Source: Monilinia fructicola (Eukaryota; Ascomycota; Leotiomycetes; Helotiales; Sclerotiniaceae). Taken from it: a stretch of DNA of 64,000 nucleotides. The stretch lies in NCBI GenBank assembly GCA_008692225.1, contig VICG01000003.1, forward strand, positions 2,969,501 to 3,033,500. Direction: 5' to 3'. The position numbers and the translations under genes were made by a program. The notes under the pieces were generated by a model. The model ran no database searches. It was not told the DNA's origin and saw nothing but the letters and a program-made list of their open reading frames with translations. This document shows positions 10,456 to 23,047 of this stretch, in pieces; the first letter of the stretch is position 1; every line of letters begins with the position of its first letter.

Positions 10456-13400
10456 ATGTAGATGATGCGTCGTAACTTACGTAAGTGGAGTCATCTTGGA
10501 ACCTTGGGGGGTCAACTTGTCAAGGGACCGAGTGAAGGGATTAGTGGATGACCTGGTTTTACTGTACGCAGTGTTGGTGAGATGTGTGATGGATGGGGAG
10601 GAGGGAAAATCTTTGCCAGAGGCGTCGGAAGACGGTAGAACTTTCCATTTGCCTTCTCCCTTTCTTCTACAGTAAGTATGCTTGCCGTGTTATCACGTTA
10701 TGGCGGCGGCGACGGTCGTGGTGGCGGTGGTGCTGTCTCAGATTCGAGACCGCCATATGGAGGCAGATGGGACTCCATTCCAATACGGTCACAGTTAATC
10801 TTGGTTCTCATACGGTACGATAACCACATCCCTCATCATCATGCATCTATCTATCTACACTTGACAATCTACCCATCCAAGAACAAACTATGGTGCAGCT
10901 ACTGTGTGTCTAAACTTCCACGATGAATTAGGCACAGAGGTATGCGGAGTACACGGTGAATTATTGTGCGAGACATGGACGGGCTGACCGAATGATTGGT
11001 GTTGGTCTTTGGTTGGGAATTGAGGTGATACGATACGATCCGATACGATACGATTGATTCGATACCACAAGCTCGAGCCGCGCGCGAAGAAAATACTGTA
11101 CGGTCGGTAGGCAGGTGCTAACTAACTAACTAACTACTGTAGGAGAAAAAGATCTGGAGTCGGGAGCCGGGAGTCTGGACTGGAGTAGATGATGGATATC
11201 TATCTGAATTAGATCCTCATATCATGTCATGTCAGTCATGTGATGGGATTGCGATGTGAACCCCGGGAATGGGTATCTAGGATCAATTGCCGTGCTTCAG
11301 TTCGTAGCCCAAATACGAACCCAACCACAAAGTGAAATTTTCCCGAGTCTTTTTTCTGTCAGGTAAGGTGAGGAGGAATGGGAGATGTGATCAGGATATG
11401 ATTAGAATTGTAGGAGTCTAGACCACGCTGCCTTACCCCCATCCCCTCTCGTTTTTCATCTGGGTGCCGTAACGTAATGTAATGTTATGTAATGCCTTGT
11501 CTAAGTTGTCTTGGTAGGGTTCCTGTCAAATTCCTCCTCTCCACCTCCCTAGACCGAGGTTTCACGGGATACTGACTGTAGCGTCCTGATACATACTGTG
11601 CAGTACGCACTACTCTGTACGCAGTCAGAAAACTCGGTTGTGAGCCGAGTTGTTTGAACGTCCACCAGGGTGGCAGGATCGACGCAGACTCCAGGTTGCT
11701 GGCTTCTGGCTTCTGGCTTCTGGCTGCTGGTCTGGGATATCCATCATGCCATGCCAATATGGCAACAAGCAAACTTCATGCGTCGACAGGGTTGCGGTGC
11801 TCCATTTCTCCGTCCTACCATAATCCATTGGTAAGTGGGCAGGTATGGAGGCTGTCAGCGAATCTGGGCTGGGCACAGCGGCAAGGCCAAGAATGTGTAG
11901 GGACAAGGAAGGTCCCGGTGGTGAGGGAGGACTGTGGAAGTTGTGAAATAAGCATTTCTTTTGCTCGGAAAATAAGCTGCGATGTCCGAGTTGATTTTCT
12001 GGACGTGTACTGTACAGTAATTTTATCATCTTATCATGGTATGATTTGTATTATATCGTGATGAAACGATGGACACAACGGAAATGCAAATAGATACCCG
12101 TGACTGATCGTCGATTACAAATCCGGCGTTACCTTCCTGCGTGACAGGAGAGCCAAGCCCGGGTCTGATGAGAGTTGGGGCGATACAAGTACGGCCGGAA
12201 ATGTCGGATGTAATGGTGTAGCGGTAAAGCGCGCGAGAAATGCTTTGGTAGAGAGGGAGGGAGAGGATGTATTACAGCAACTGGATGCAATATCACCGGG
12301 GATGGATTTAATTGTGAAAGAATTCATAGATGCCGTTTTGGAGCCAAGATCACTCAATACAGCGTGCCCAGAAATGGTGCATACACATCAAGCTCATGCT
12401 ACGCTCGCTCACCATCGAGATCTCGCACGATCTACACGAAGCAGTGCTGCTCCATGATGATCCCTAGAGGTTCTTGCCGTGCGAAACTGCGAAACCCACC
12501 AGGCGGTCAGGCATCAGGCTTTGAGCACCGTGTCTGCTACTGTCTCATGCACTGAATACTGACTGACAAGCATTGATGTGAGCATTGAGCATCGATACAA
12601 GCATCACGGGAGATGATTTGGGGTTTCCGCGGTGTGAGTTCATGGATCGTAGCCTGTAGGGTTCTGTGGTAGGGGACTGCTTTGGGACCTTGTGGGTGGG
12701 TGGTTTGCTATGGTGAATCGGTGATGATGACCTGGAGGCATGGGAAGGATAGTAGAATAGGCTGATGTACTAGGGATTGTCTAGTTAATTGGTTGGGATA
12801 ATGATGAACGAGGTAGCCTATGGAATGGAGGTTGCCGTGGTGAGGTTATATGGATATATTCATCCGTGACGACCTTCTAGAGGGGGTTAGGGTTTGTGTT
12901 ACGGTGCGGATGGGTAATCTATTGGGGTAATCTATTCGGGTTGGTAATGGAGTGATGTGAAGGGTTGAATCCAATGATGATGTAGAGATAGATTGGCCAA
13001 CGTTTGGTTGACATTAAGAATGGGAAGGGAGGGTAGATGATGAAGAAGATATGTTGTGCAGGAGGTTGATGTGAAGCGTGATGTCAAGGCATATTGAACA
13101 TAATATAGATACAGCATGATGGTTCGTGATAAAAGTGGTCAGCCAATGACTGCTGCGTCTCGTCCAGTCAGTATTGTTATGGTGCCACCACAATTGCCTA
13201 ATCTAAGCAAAGAAGATGAAGATATAATTTACAATGTGCACCACATGCGATAAACAAGAAAACAACACATTGAGCTTCGATACCACACAATGACCGGCAC
13301 TTCTCTATGGACGTTCCACGCTCCCGGCAGATGAAGTACTATTAAAGTGTGAATCTTAGTTCTTCAAGTGAGGGGTTATACCTTGGGTATTGTGGCTCGG

Positions 13401-15485
13401 TTTGATCATTTGATTATGATTAGATAGATGATGTGATGATCTTCAAGACGGCCGGAGATGAAAGGACGGAAAGTTTGATAATGGGGAGGGTGTAGCTAGA
13501 TTTGGGGATGATGGACGGGGGAGACGTCAGTGTACTATACTGGACTGGTAACAAAATCTTGAGGGTTTGCCTGCACTTCGGCAGATGAGTGCTTTTAAGT
13601 TTCGTAATTGGGAGAGAAGAGGAGAAAGTATGGAGACTGGAGTATATGGGAAGGTGTACACGGAATTTCCCTTGTGTGATATGTAGGGAACGGGAGAAGA
13701 GGTTTAGAATGGAAGGACAATGATGTGGTGGTGATACAGAGGTTGCGTGTTCTGCAGAATAGAAAGGTCGAAGAACGCCACGACAAGATTATATTGTATA
13801 TATAGTGACTCAACTGCTTTGGTGTAGCACAAGCATCTTGGAATCTTCACGCATAGCCCTCAAACGCCTTTACAATACTTGACATTCAACATCCTTCACA
13901 CCACAGAACTCGGACTTTCGCCTTTAAACTTTCAAGAGATACATGCTGGAGAGGCATTCACATCACGTCACAGGTTATCAGTCTCATAACAAGCAAACCC
14001 CGGCCATCTAATCGAATCTTGATCATTATTCTCCTGACGTTCGTTAACATGCTCCATCCTTTTCCCTCCGAGAATTAGTCGAGCGACGCCACAAGCATCA
14101 AGCAAAAGCAGAATCCATGCGCGCCAAGAGGATCCCAAGACTAGGCCAAGAATACCATTACAGTATTACTCGTGTTGTCAATGCTAATCGCCGCTCTAAT
14201 TTGTGATGGCATATAGTGTTTTTTTACGTGTATTTTATATCATCCATTCGGTACGGTATTCTTGAGTCACCGCATCCATCCAGCTCAAGGAGTGGAATCA
14301 CTGGAATGGAGATATATCGACGGTACGAAGTAAGTCCGTGATTCCGTCTGTCAAGACCCAACATTACTCCTCAGCCTGACTATACAAGTATCCATGCTCA
14401 TATTGAAAGACATATACTGCATGTTGGGTAAGGGAAGGGTAAGCGAGGAGGAGGAGTGAGAAGTGCTGCTTTAATGTTGATTCAGATGGACGAGGTCATA
14501 TCCCTACTAGTGAGCTAATCTATATCCATGTCAAAGAAGCATCTTGTGGATTTCTACACTAAGCCCAATCGAAGCCGGGCACATGTCTCTCCATTCTCAA
14601 TGCATGAAACAGCCGTGATTGGTTAGAAGTCCGATAGCTTACAAAGGAATATGACATTCTATTCGATGGCGTAAACGTGGCTCCCGATACTTCTAGCGCT
14701 TTTCTAGCGTAGTGACTACTTGGTATTTCCCTTAGTCTATCTATTGCTCTTTTAAGAAGGATTATGAGGAGTTTGATTTCAATTCCGTCTCAGAATCAGA
14801 TACGCAGGGAAATGTTCTCACGCCATCGTTTAAGAAGAAGTTCCAGAAGTCCTTTTTTATGTTCTATTCCTTTTTTTGATTTATCCCTTAAGATGTTAGC
14901 CAACGAAAAGCAAGAAAATATGAAAAGAAGATCGGCATAACATCATCATTATACAGTGCTGCTATCATAAGTATCAACTGTCGCTAGTGTTATGCTCTTA
15001 TCTAAACGGGTGGAAGAAAAAGCATATCATATCATATTGTATTGTATTATTGAATTGTATTGTATCATACAACTTCAACTTCATAATAAGTTGGATAATA
15101 CGTGAAGCGAACACAACTTTCGCTTTACCCCTTCATCACAACATTACATCAACCGCAACCACAACCACAACTACAATAACAATATCAACAACACCACCAC
15201 CACCACCGCCCTATCGATCTTACTCTTCTTATTAACACCATTACCTGATCCCTTCAACAAACGGTTCAAACTCAGCCAATGATAGGCAACAACAGCTACA
15301 AATTGTATTACCACTTCCGTCACTCTTATCCACTTCTTTAAATCATTTAAAGGACTAATAGGTCTACGTCTAATAAATCAATCAACCTTTGAATCCACAC
15401 TCCTGGCCACTTTTAGAAATCAATTGTCCCATACCGTCAGTACCAAACGGATAGTCACAACAGTGCCAGAGACAAGAAAAGAAAG

Positions 15486-15515
15486 ACCAAACCATACCAT
15501 ACCATACCATACCAT
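15486..15515. repeat. CCATA pentamer repeat
   Basis: Five consecutive ACCAT units. Further pentamer repeats (CTCTG at about 15628-15648) and hexamers (CATCCT at about 16155-16205) lie just downstream. Confidence 0.8.
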
Positions 15516-17217
15516 AACGCTTTCTTTTCCTGCTGTATCTCATCGAGATTCTAAGGATAATCAACGTACGCGAATTTGAACGGAATCTATACAGCCAACC
15601 AACCAACCTCTCACTCACTACTCTGCTCTGCTCTGCTCTCGATCATTTATTACTCCTTGCTCTAGCATAAAACTTCATACACCTTCTTGGCCTAACCTCG
15701 TGTTTAGTCTGCAAATGGCCAACTAGATCTTTTGGACTACCGATCCTGATCCAATACCCACCATACATACATCTACTCCACCACACTTGAACCTTTTCTG
15801 CTATCAAGGATTATGGTTCTGGTTCTGGTTATGGTTATGGTCTTTTAGCAAAAAAGAAATCCAGGACCCATCATGCTAATTCGTAGTGGAGAGGTCCATA
15901 ATTTTTACTTTGCGTTCTACGAATCTTCTTCCACCGGTACTATCATTTTTACTTTTGTATAGTAGGAATTGTCCGTCCATTATCCGTTTCTCATACTTGT
16001 ACTCTTTCTTCAATTAAGGGAATTGTTCCAATTGCCAGATCAACAATAAAGTCCGATAAAGGTGCCCCAGCCTCAATTTCGATCTTCCAGTCATTTTCAT
16101 AGATAGGTATCACCACATCTTCACCCGCATGCGCATACGCATACGAAAAGGAATCCTCATCCTCATCCTCATCCACATCCACATCCTCATCCTCAACCTC
16201 ATCCAATTCATCATCGTCGTTAGCCTCTCACATAACACCAAAGAATACAATCACCACACAGCCAAAGTTCTCACTACTTACTATTCTCTCTTTTTCAACC
16301 AATAATAATACTCCTCCGGCCCATTATATCCCTCATCGAACTCTCAAACACAAGAAACTCTTCAATCCCATCAATCTTTAGCATTCTCAAACTTGACATA
16401 CCGTCAAAGCCCTCATTTTAAGCTCCTAATTCAAGCCCGCCTTTTCTTGTCTACTTTCAGAAACACATCGCCAAAGGAAATCATTTGAAAAAAAATCTAG
16501 ACTTGCTATTCTGTTTCGAAAATCAGATCACTTGTTCAACAAATCTACTCTGCGTCTTTGACTATTCCCTTGGCTTAATACCCCTTTTCTTACTTCGAAG
16601 CTTTACTTTGCCTAGACTTCATCCACTCTCTTAACAAACGAAGCTCGCCGAACCATTTTGAAGAAAAGAAATCTATCTTCTAAGGATTCACATCTTAGCC
16701 TGCTTCGATTATAGAAAGTCACACTTGTATTACATTAACGTCGCATACGAAGAACCCCCCAAAAAGAAGTGTGTGTTTCATTCAGCCTCTCGCCACTACG
16801 ACCTTGTATCTTACTTTGATCTCAACCTTCCCGAGCTTCGGAGTCTTGTTTTCCAGAAGGATATCAACTGTCGCCTCCTTCTGCAACTATCCGTTTTTGT
16901 GATTCAACAACTGTTTGAGTTATTGGGAAAGTACCTTGTCATAATTCGGTACACTGCGGAAACCTGCATCTCACGAGATTGCGACTGGCTTTATTCCACG
17001 CGGGGTTCATCAAATCGAGTTACTGTGCCTTGCAGCACACACCTATTCTGACGACGTACTTCGGATTAATTTACTTCTGACAAATGAGCGGCACACGATA
17101 GCACCTTGGCTTTCTCTTCTCACCCGATAAATTCTACAAGATAGAATAAGTGAAAATTTTGAACGCGAATATCAACACAGGGAGCAATAAAAGGTAAATA
17201 AATCACCAATAGTATCC

Positions 17218-19452
17218 ATGAGATACCTTCGAAGCGCGATGAGAAAATCGAAAGGAAGAAAACCTCCACCATTATACGTCCAAGCATACTCCAGAGAATC
17301 ATCGCCGCGTTGTTCATCCGTCTTATCGGACTGCGACGCGGACGACGAAGGCTTCATGTCGTCAGGGGAATTCTTGCCTTCGAGCTCGAAGCCTTTAAGT
17401 CTGTCAATACCACCCGGTCCCTATTGCCCAAGGCGCCCAACATTATCAGAAGTTTTGTCGAATGTCGCACCGCCACCATGGACTTTAAGCGCATTTATGG
17501 CATACCTTTCACAGAATCATTGCTTAGAAACTTTGGAATTCACTATGGATGCGACCCGATATAAGAATCATTACCATACGACATATGGTAGAGACCCATA
17601 CTCGCCATTATCCCCAAACGATCAAGATTCCGAATATGTACGAATGCTATGGCGAAAATTGTTGGATGCATATATTGCGCCAAATGGACCACGAGAAGTG
17701 AATCTACCATCGGATGTCAGGGATCGACTAATGCGTTTACCAAACGTATATGCGGCGCCGGACCCTAGAGAATTGGACCAAGCTGTTAAGATTATTTACG
17801 AATTGATGGATGAATCTGTGTTGGTTCCATTCCTGAACTCGGTTGCACCTTCGTCACGTGGCTCCGAATCTAGCCCCTGGGCCTCGAACGAGTCTGTCGA
17901 TACTGCCATGACTGGATCCTTGGATGAGCGATCGTTATCACCTGCTAGATCACGCACGAGGAAAGAGAGTCCACCTCTCAGTGGGGATAAGGTTCCTCAC
18001 TCTCATAGCCTTCCATCTCAAAGATTGTCCCAACATTCACATCTTACTGCTGCATTAGGCCGCGCAACTTCAGCTCGCATATCAACCTTCATGACTGGAT
18101 CTTCAGGGACTTCCTCCGGGGAACCCGAGAGTCTTACGGATGATACCGATTCACCATCTTCCATGGAACCAATGACCCCACCAACAACCCCGCCAACTTC
18201 AGATACTGGTTTTGCAAGCGACTCACCTGGAACTAGCCCACGTCACTCTCGTGAAGGAAGCGTTAGCTGGAAGAAGATGGGTGCGAAACTAGGTTTTAAG
18301 AAAAGTCGATCTACACATGGATCGACAAGTAGTTCGCGAGCTTGCAGCGGGAGCGATGATCATAGTGGTAGTCAGCCATGACGGGGACAGGCCTCGTCGT
18401 CACTTTCTGATGCTTTTTCTAACATTCCTTGCCCAGTAAACGGGCCGATGGAAAATCCCATAACCGCCTCAACCTTGACAAAGAAGGCATCACCGCCTTG
18501 CGTCGATACAACACTGAAAGCAACTGAAGGAGCATCGCCACTTATGGTCGCGCATCCTGGTTCGCCAGTAGATATTTCTGGACGTCGGCCTTCATTCGTT
18601 ACAGCCATGGCATCAACACATGTTGACAGCAACGAAGAGGATTTTTCATTTGGGTCTTCTAGGTCTCACAAATTGTTCAAATTTCGAGGGAACACAGAAG
18701 AGGGTAGGATTATAAATAGAGGTATTGGAGGGGATGACGTGGCCGCAAAAGTGGGGTCATTCATAAACGAGAAGGAAAATACTAAAGCGAAAATGATGCA
18801 AGTCGCAGGCATGCCATTTTATATACCAGCTAAAGTACCCGAACAAGATGAACGCGGGAAATCGTCAGGCGCGACCATAACCGATACAGAAGTCCATGCA
18901 GATTTTGATTTCGAGGCAGATAATGGTACTTGGATATCAGCACATTCGGAAGCTCATGCATCGAGGACAAGCTTAGCAACCACTGATTCATCGACTAGCA
19001 CAATCACGGATGATCGATCTCCCGATGATTTTTTGACTGCTGATACAAGCATCGTATGTTCGTCAGCTAGTAGTGTCTATTCCAGTTCAACTGCGAGTAT
19101 GGATTCCTGTGCAAGCAGCACCAGCACCGATATCTATGGATGGGAAGAAGAACTTGAGCGAAAGAGTGGCGAAGGTTCTCTATCCTGGGATCATCGAAGC
19201 GAACTTGGAGCAGCGATGAGACGTCTTCCAAGCGGTGGTCGAACAATGGGTCCTCGTGCTGGGTACGCAGAAGGCGTTCCACATTTTTCTTGTAAACGCG
19301 GGGATGGGAAGAGAAAGAGCTTGTTGTATCGCGTGTTGAATATTTCATCGACGAAAAGACTTAATGATGAAACACCGCCCGTCCCTTCTCTGCCCTCGTC
19401 TTATCCCACGCAGAATGCTGTGGTGGAAACTGCAGTTAAGATTGCGCCTTGA
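17218..19452 (+). CDS. RGS-domain regulator of G-protein signalling (RgsA/Rgs2-like), two-exon model
   Basis: An RGS domain speeds GTP hydrolysis by G-alpha and so damps receptor signalling. After a Ser-rich N-terminus (ATG 17218) the domain opens with PTLSEVLSNVAPPPWTLSAF and AYLSQNHCLETLEF (about residues 75-115) and ends near IYELMDESVLVPFLNSV (about 215). A Ser/Thr/Pro-rich tail follows. A TGA at 18379-18381 would end a 387-aa protein. The same frame then stays open to 19452 with similar composition. An intron 18368-18436 (GTAGTC donor, TTCTAAC branch, CCCAG acceptor, 69 nt, phase 1) removes the TGA and gives 721 aa. Intron retention would give the short form. The donor is weak, so stop read-through (TGA followed by C) remains an alternative. 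The distal half (GWEEELERK, KRLNDETPPVPSLPSS) has no domain I recognise. Confidence 0.8.
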
Positions 19453-21137
19453 ATACTTCGATTCTTGACAAATATTTTTACACACTTTTGGGGTGGGGGT
19501 CCGAAAGCATGCATTCAGGGGAGGAAGTGAGAAAAAAATGGCTCATGGCATATACATTTGGCGTTTCTCATACTGTATTGTGATGGGTTTAAGAAATATT
19601 CCCATGTTCGTTTTCATTCATGGTTTCGTTTTACGTTTTTGTTATCAATGTCTGTCACGATAGCGGATGAAATTGGATGGAAATCACCTTTCTTACATGG
19701 CAAAATGGCATGGACTGGGATGGTTGTAACGAAGGATGGGATGGGACGGGGTGGGATGGTAGGCGCAGGCTTGTCGTTATATTATGATTGGGATTGATGA
19801 TGCTGGGCTGGCTTGGGGATATTCATAGGTTTGGCGTCCTCTTTTTCGATATGGGCTGGGATTGGGTGGCATACGTCTGCGGATTTGGTTGCGTGTATTG
19901 CATTGCTTGCGGGCGGATGGGTATTCATGGTGCTGGGGGTGGACTGGGCTGGGCTGATGGGAAGAACTGTATATTGTTGGGAAGGCAGTGCATACATAGT
20001 ATATTATGCTAATTTTTGTGTGTGATGGGGACGTGGAGAGAGGAATTGATGTCATCACAACTCATTATCTTGTTCTCCCTTGACGTTTTTATCGGCGATT
20101 GTGTGATTGTGTGATTTGATGTGATGTTATATGTCTTGACGCGCTTGATTTCTTTCATGTTTGTTTAATACCATGATCGCTTGATAGCTAATGTCTGGAA
20201 TTAGAGATGGGACGACATGGGATAGCGTAGTATATGGTGCATCAGGGGAAAATGCGCAAAGTAGAAGTCATTGCGGGGTGTTGTGAGGCTCTACCGGATA
20301 TGCAATGGTGGTTAGACTTGGGGGTGGAGGAATGTAGGGACGTGGGAATGCTGTGGAATGCTAGGAGGTACGAGGTTAGGTATCTCACTTGACGTGGCAT
20401 GAGGGAGTTTAGGGGTTGATTGTTATGTTATGCGGGTATGAGTTTCGCGAACATCAGGGCACTTAGTTATGAAGGGTTGATGCATTTGATTTTCCGAGAT
20501 GAAGTGCTGGGATTTTTTCTCGAAGTGTCCAGGTTCTTCGCTAGGGCAGTCTTCGCTTTCTCTTTCTTTCTTCTTGGTGTTTGCTTGCGAGCAGGTTTGT
20601 TTTTGTGTTTTGTGCCGTTCTGGATTGGGGATCAATGAGATGGAATTTGCAAATCGTTGTTTGAAATAATGCGTCTGATAAGCTTGATTTGAGGAGAGTT
20701 ATTGTATAGTCGGTTGCACGGTGGGCCTTGGTTGTTAAGTGCAGGATCATCATATGGGAGATGTTACTGTCGTCTAATGTTAATCAGATACTCAACTACC
20801 ACTACCTTGATTGGTTAGGAATACGATGATGGAGGTTCCAGGTTGGCACTAGAAAGACAACATTCACTTCTTGCTTCTGCTCATCAGTCATATCAACATT
20901 TATTAGTCTAGCTTTTGATATTCACGGCAGCATGGCTCCAACTCACCCTATTGCATATCTTCAGAAGGCCTGGCTGTCATTCCCGGGGTCATCTAATTTG
21001 AAGGCTACTTGGCAACTCCCTGGCTTTCTCTATCTGACTATAAATTCTGATGCTATCTTAACGCTTTCTCATAGTACTGGCTTTGTCAAGAAACACATGT
21101 TAGATTAATAAGTGCTTGAGTATCAATATGGATGTGA
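19453..21137. other. Intergenic, no gene seen
   Basis: Contains G-rich GGGATGGGA-type runs at about 19700-19960 that open artefactual Trp/Gly frames, and a 58-codon ATG frame at 20932-21108 that I do not trust. Confidence 0.5.
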
Positions 21138-21356
21138 ATGGAACAGCTATCATCTGATAACCCCAATGACATGACACTAGCGTCTACTTGGTCCGCTTGT
21201 CTACTAGCTTCTCATGTTCTTGCTTTGATCTTATGCATTTCCATTATTGTACTAAACAAATATCTACTTGCCCAAAAACCTTCCACTCAACAACGCATTG
21301 AAATACCATCAAAAACAAAAACCAGACTCGATCTCAACTTCCCTACTTTATTGTGA
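21138..21356 (+). CDS. Small single-pass membrane protein or upstream ORF (72 aa)
   Basis: ATG at 21138. About 15 polar residues (MEQLSSDNPNDMTLAS) are followed by one clear hydrophobic segment of about 28 residues containing LASHVLALILCISIIVLNKY, then a basic tail (STQQRIEIPSKTKTRLDLNF). The stop lies only 12 bases before the start of the next gene on the same strand. It could be a free small membrane protein, a translated upstream ORF in the leader of the next gene, or a relic. I could not splice it in frame to the next gene. Function unknown. Confidence 0.4.
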   Translation: MEQLSSDNPNDMTLASTWSACLLASHVLALILCISIIVLNKYLLAQKPSTQQRIEIPSKTKTRLDLNFPTLL

Positions 21357-21368
21357 CTCATCACAAGC

Positions 21369-22228
21369 ATGAATACTCCTAATACCCCGCAGCCGCGCTC
21401 TTGTGTGTAGTTTTCCTTAATTCCTCTGAGCCACAAATAACCATGGATACGTTACCCAAATACTGACTACAACTACAGCAGCAGCCGACAAACTCAAAGT
21501 TAACACTCCTTCTCAGATTCTTCTACCCGAAACACCCACACCCAGTTCAACATCTACAATAACCAAATTTAAAGAGGCAGCGCAAGTCCATTTACCTGAG
21601 ACACCTATCTCAGCAGTATCAGCAAATGATCTCAAGGGAGCATCTCAGGTTCCTCTTCCCGAGACCCCTCAACATTTCTCTGGTAAAGCTTTTCTCATAT
21701 ACCCTCACCTTGCTCTAGCCCATGACCTTCAGTACGGTCGACCATGATCATATCTACGGATACTAGATTCTAACAAATATCACAGTGATCGATAAGCTCA
21801 AGGAAGCATATCAAATTCCTCTCCCAGAGACGCCTCCTCAACCCAAGTCTACCAAGTTCATCGATGCCATCATGGCTGCCCCACTCGACGTTGCTCAAAC
21901 CTGCCTCGTCAAATTCTGTATCGAAGGTGACGTCAAAGAACTCAGAGAGGTTGTAGAGAACAATTTCTTAGCTCCACTTATAGCTAGTGGCGAAGCAACT
22001 TGTCCATCCGGAGACCTTACTGGAACACCTGACAATCTACCTGGTTCACTCGCAGTTCCGTTCCACGAGATGAGTTCTCGCCAGAAGTATTGGGCTTTCC
22101 ACTTATATGTGGCTCAAAAGGCTTCTATTGACTCTATTCAATTATTTCTCATCGAGCTTGGTGATAGCGATGAGGAGCTCAAGAAGGGCATGCAGCAGCT
22201 TTTGGATGCCCACCCACGTGCCGCTTAG
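21369..22228 (+). CDS. Unknown protein with four LPETP repeats (local family member A, 226 aa)
   Basis: Three exons: 21369-21402, 21479-21682 and 21786-22228. The introns are GTGTGT...TACAG with a TACTGAC branch (76 nt) and GTAAAG...CACAG with TTCTAAC (103 nt), both phase 1; the total is exactly 227 codons. The N-terminal half carries four imperfect ~17-residue units of pattern xxxKLKEAxQVPLPETP at about residues 15-31, 38-54, 59-75 and 80-96. The third/fourth repeat boundary coincides with intron 2. The C-terminal half is helical (TCLVKFCIEGDVKELREVVE, then QKYWAFHLYVAQKASIDSI). There is no signal peptide or membrane segment. I recognise no domain. It heads a same-strand row of small genes with similar architecture. 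Confidence 0.7.
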
Positions 22229-23047
22229 CTGGTTTTGCCAACCTTTACAGTTCGTAGGAAATATGACGCCTAGAAAACTATTTGACTAGTACAATGCTAC
22301 TCATATGCAAGGTAGTCTTTAAACGTGGGTTGGGAATGAGTTTGTGGTGGTTTTGGCATCGATATTGACCAAGATCGAGTATTTTCAGGCGAGCTCTGGC
22401 AGAGGGATATCAAATTGAGTTTCATATGGGATGAGATGTCAAAGGAAGAAATACATTACCATATCTGTGAAATATCAATGATGTGCCCGAGAATGCTTTT
22501 GGGCTTTTGTGATGAATCCAGGTGTAAGAATTGTATTAACTATTTCGTGCCCATTGCCCCTTTTAGGATTTTTCATTTTCTTCTGTTTCTTCATTCATAC
22601 TACAACTCCCACGCTTATACGGACTAGAATGTTATCCTCCTCCTCTGATCAGTAGTCAAAGCCTAGGGTAATCGTTTAAGGATACAACGTACAGCAATGA
22701 AAGAAGAGGTTATACTCGCTTATTCCCGCTAGATTGAACCGTAGCATGCCCAGATATTATGCAAAAGAGGTTGACTGGTGATCACAGTAGCAATCTAAGT
22801 TGAGAGAGTCTATCATTGCTGTGATAGTTTGGTGGCAACTTCCTTAGTTTTCTTGAAGTCCATAAACACCCCAGATAAGTGGTCTTTCCTTTTCCTTCCT
22901 CACAACATTTATAAACAACTTTTTTCATTGGCTCAAAGCTCATCATGTCAAACAGCAATAACAAACAAACAGCATCACATTATCCATAATCAACATCATA
23001 ACCGTGCTGCCGTCTCTTATTTCATCATTACCGCAGAGTCACTAGCC
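22229..23047. other. Intergenic, no gene seen
   Basis: 3' flank of member A and promoter of member B. Short open frames only. Confidence 0.5.

Larger units (their letters stand above)
3402..17217. other. Gene desert of nearly 14 kb rich in short tandem repeats
   Basis: I find no frame here that looks like protein. Open frames are short, many run through simple repeats, and there is no convincing exon chain on either strand. The stretch contains many different 4-6 bp tandem repeats and 16 copies of the heptamer TACTGTA/TACAGTA. Its last ~2.3 kb (about 14.9-17.2 kb) is pyrimidine-rich on the + strand and probably includes the promoter and a long 5' leader of the RGS gene. Long non-coding RNAs or regulatory DNA are possible, but nothing in the sequence proves them. 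Confidence 0.6.

Noticed and set aside
12115..12457. Opposed open frames of 80 and 70 codons
   Set aside because: Protein-like composition but no motif, no splice partners and no consistent frame.
20932..21108. 58-codon ATG frame upstream of the small membrane ORF
   Set aside because: Too short, no recognisable feature and not joinable to the genes downstream.
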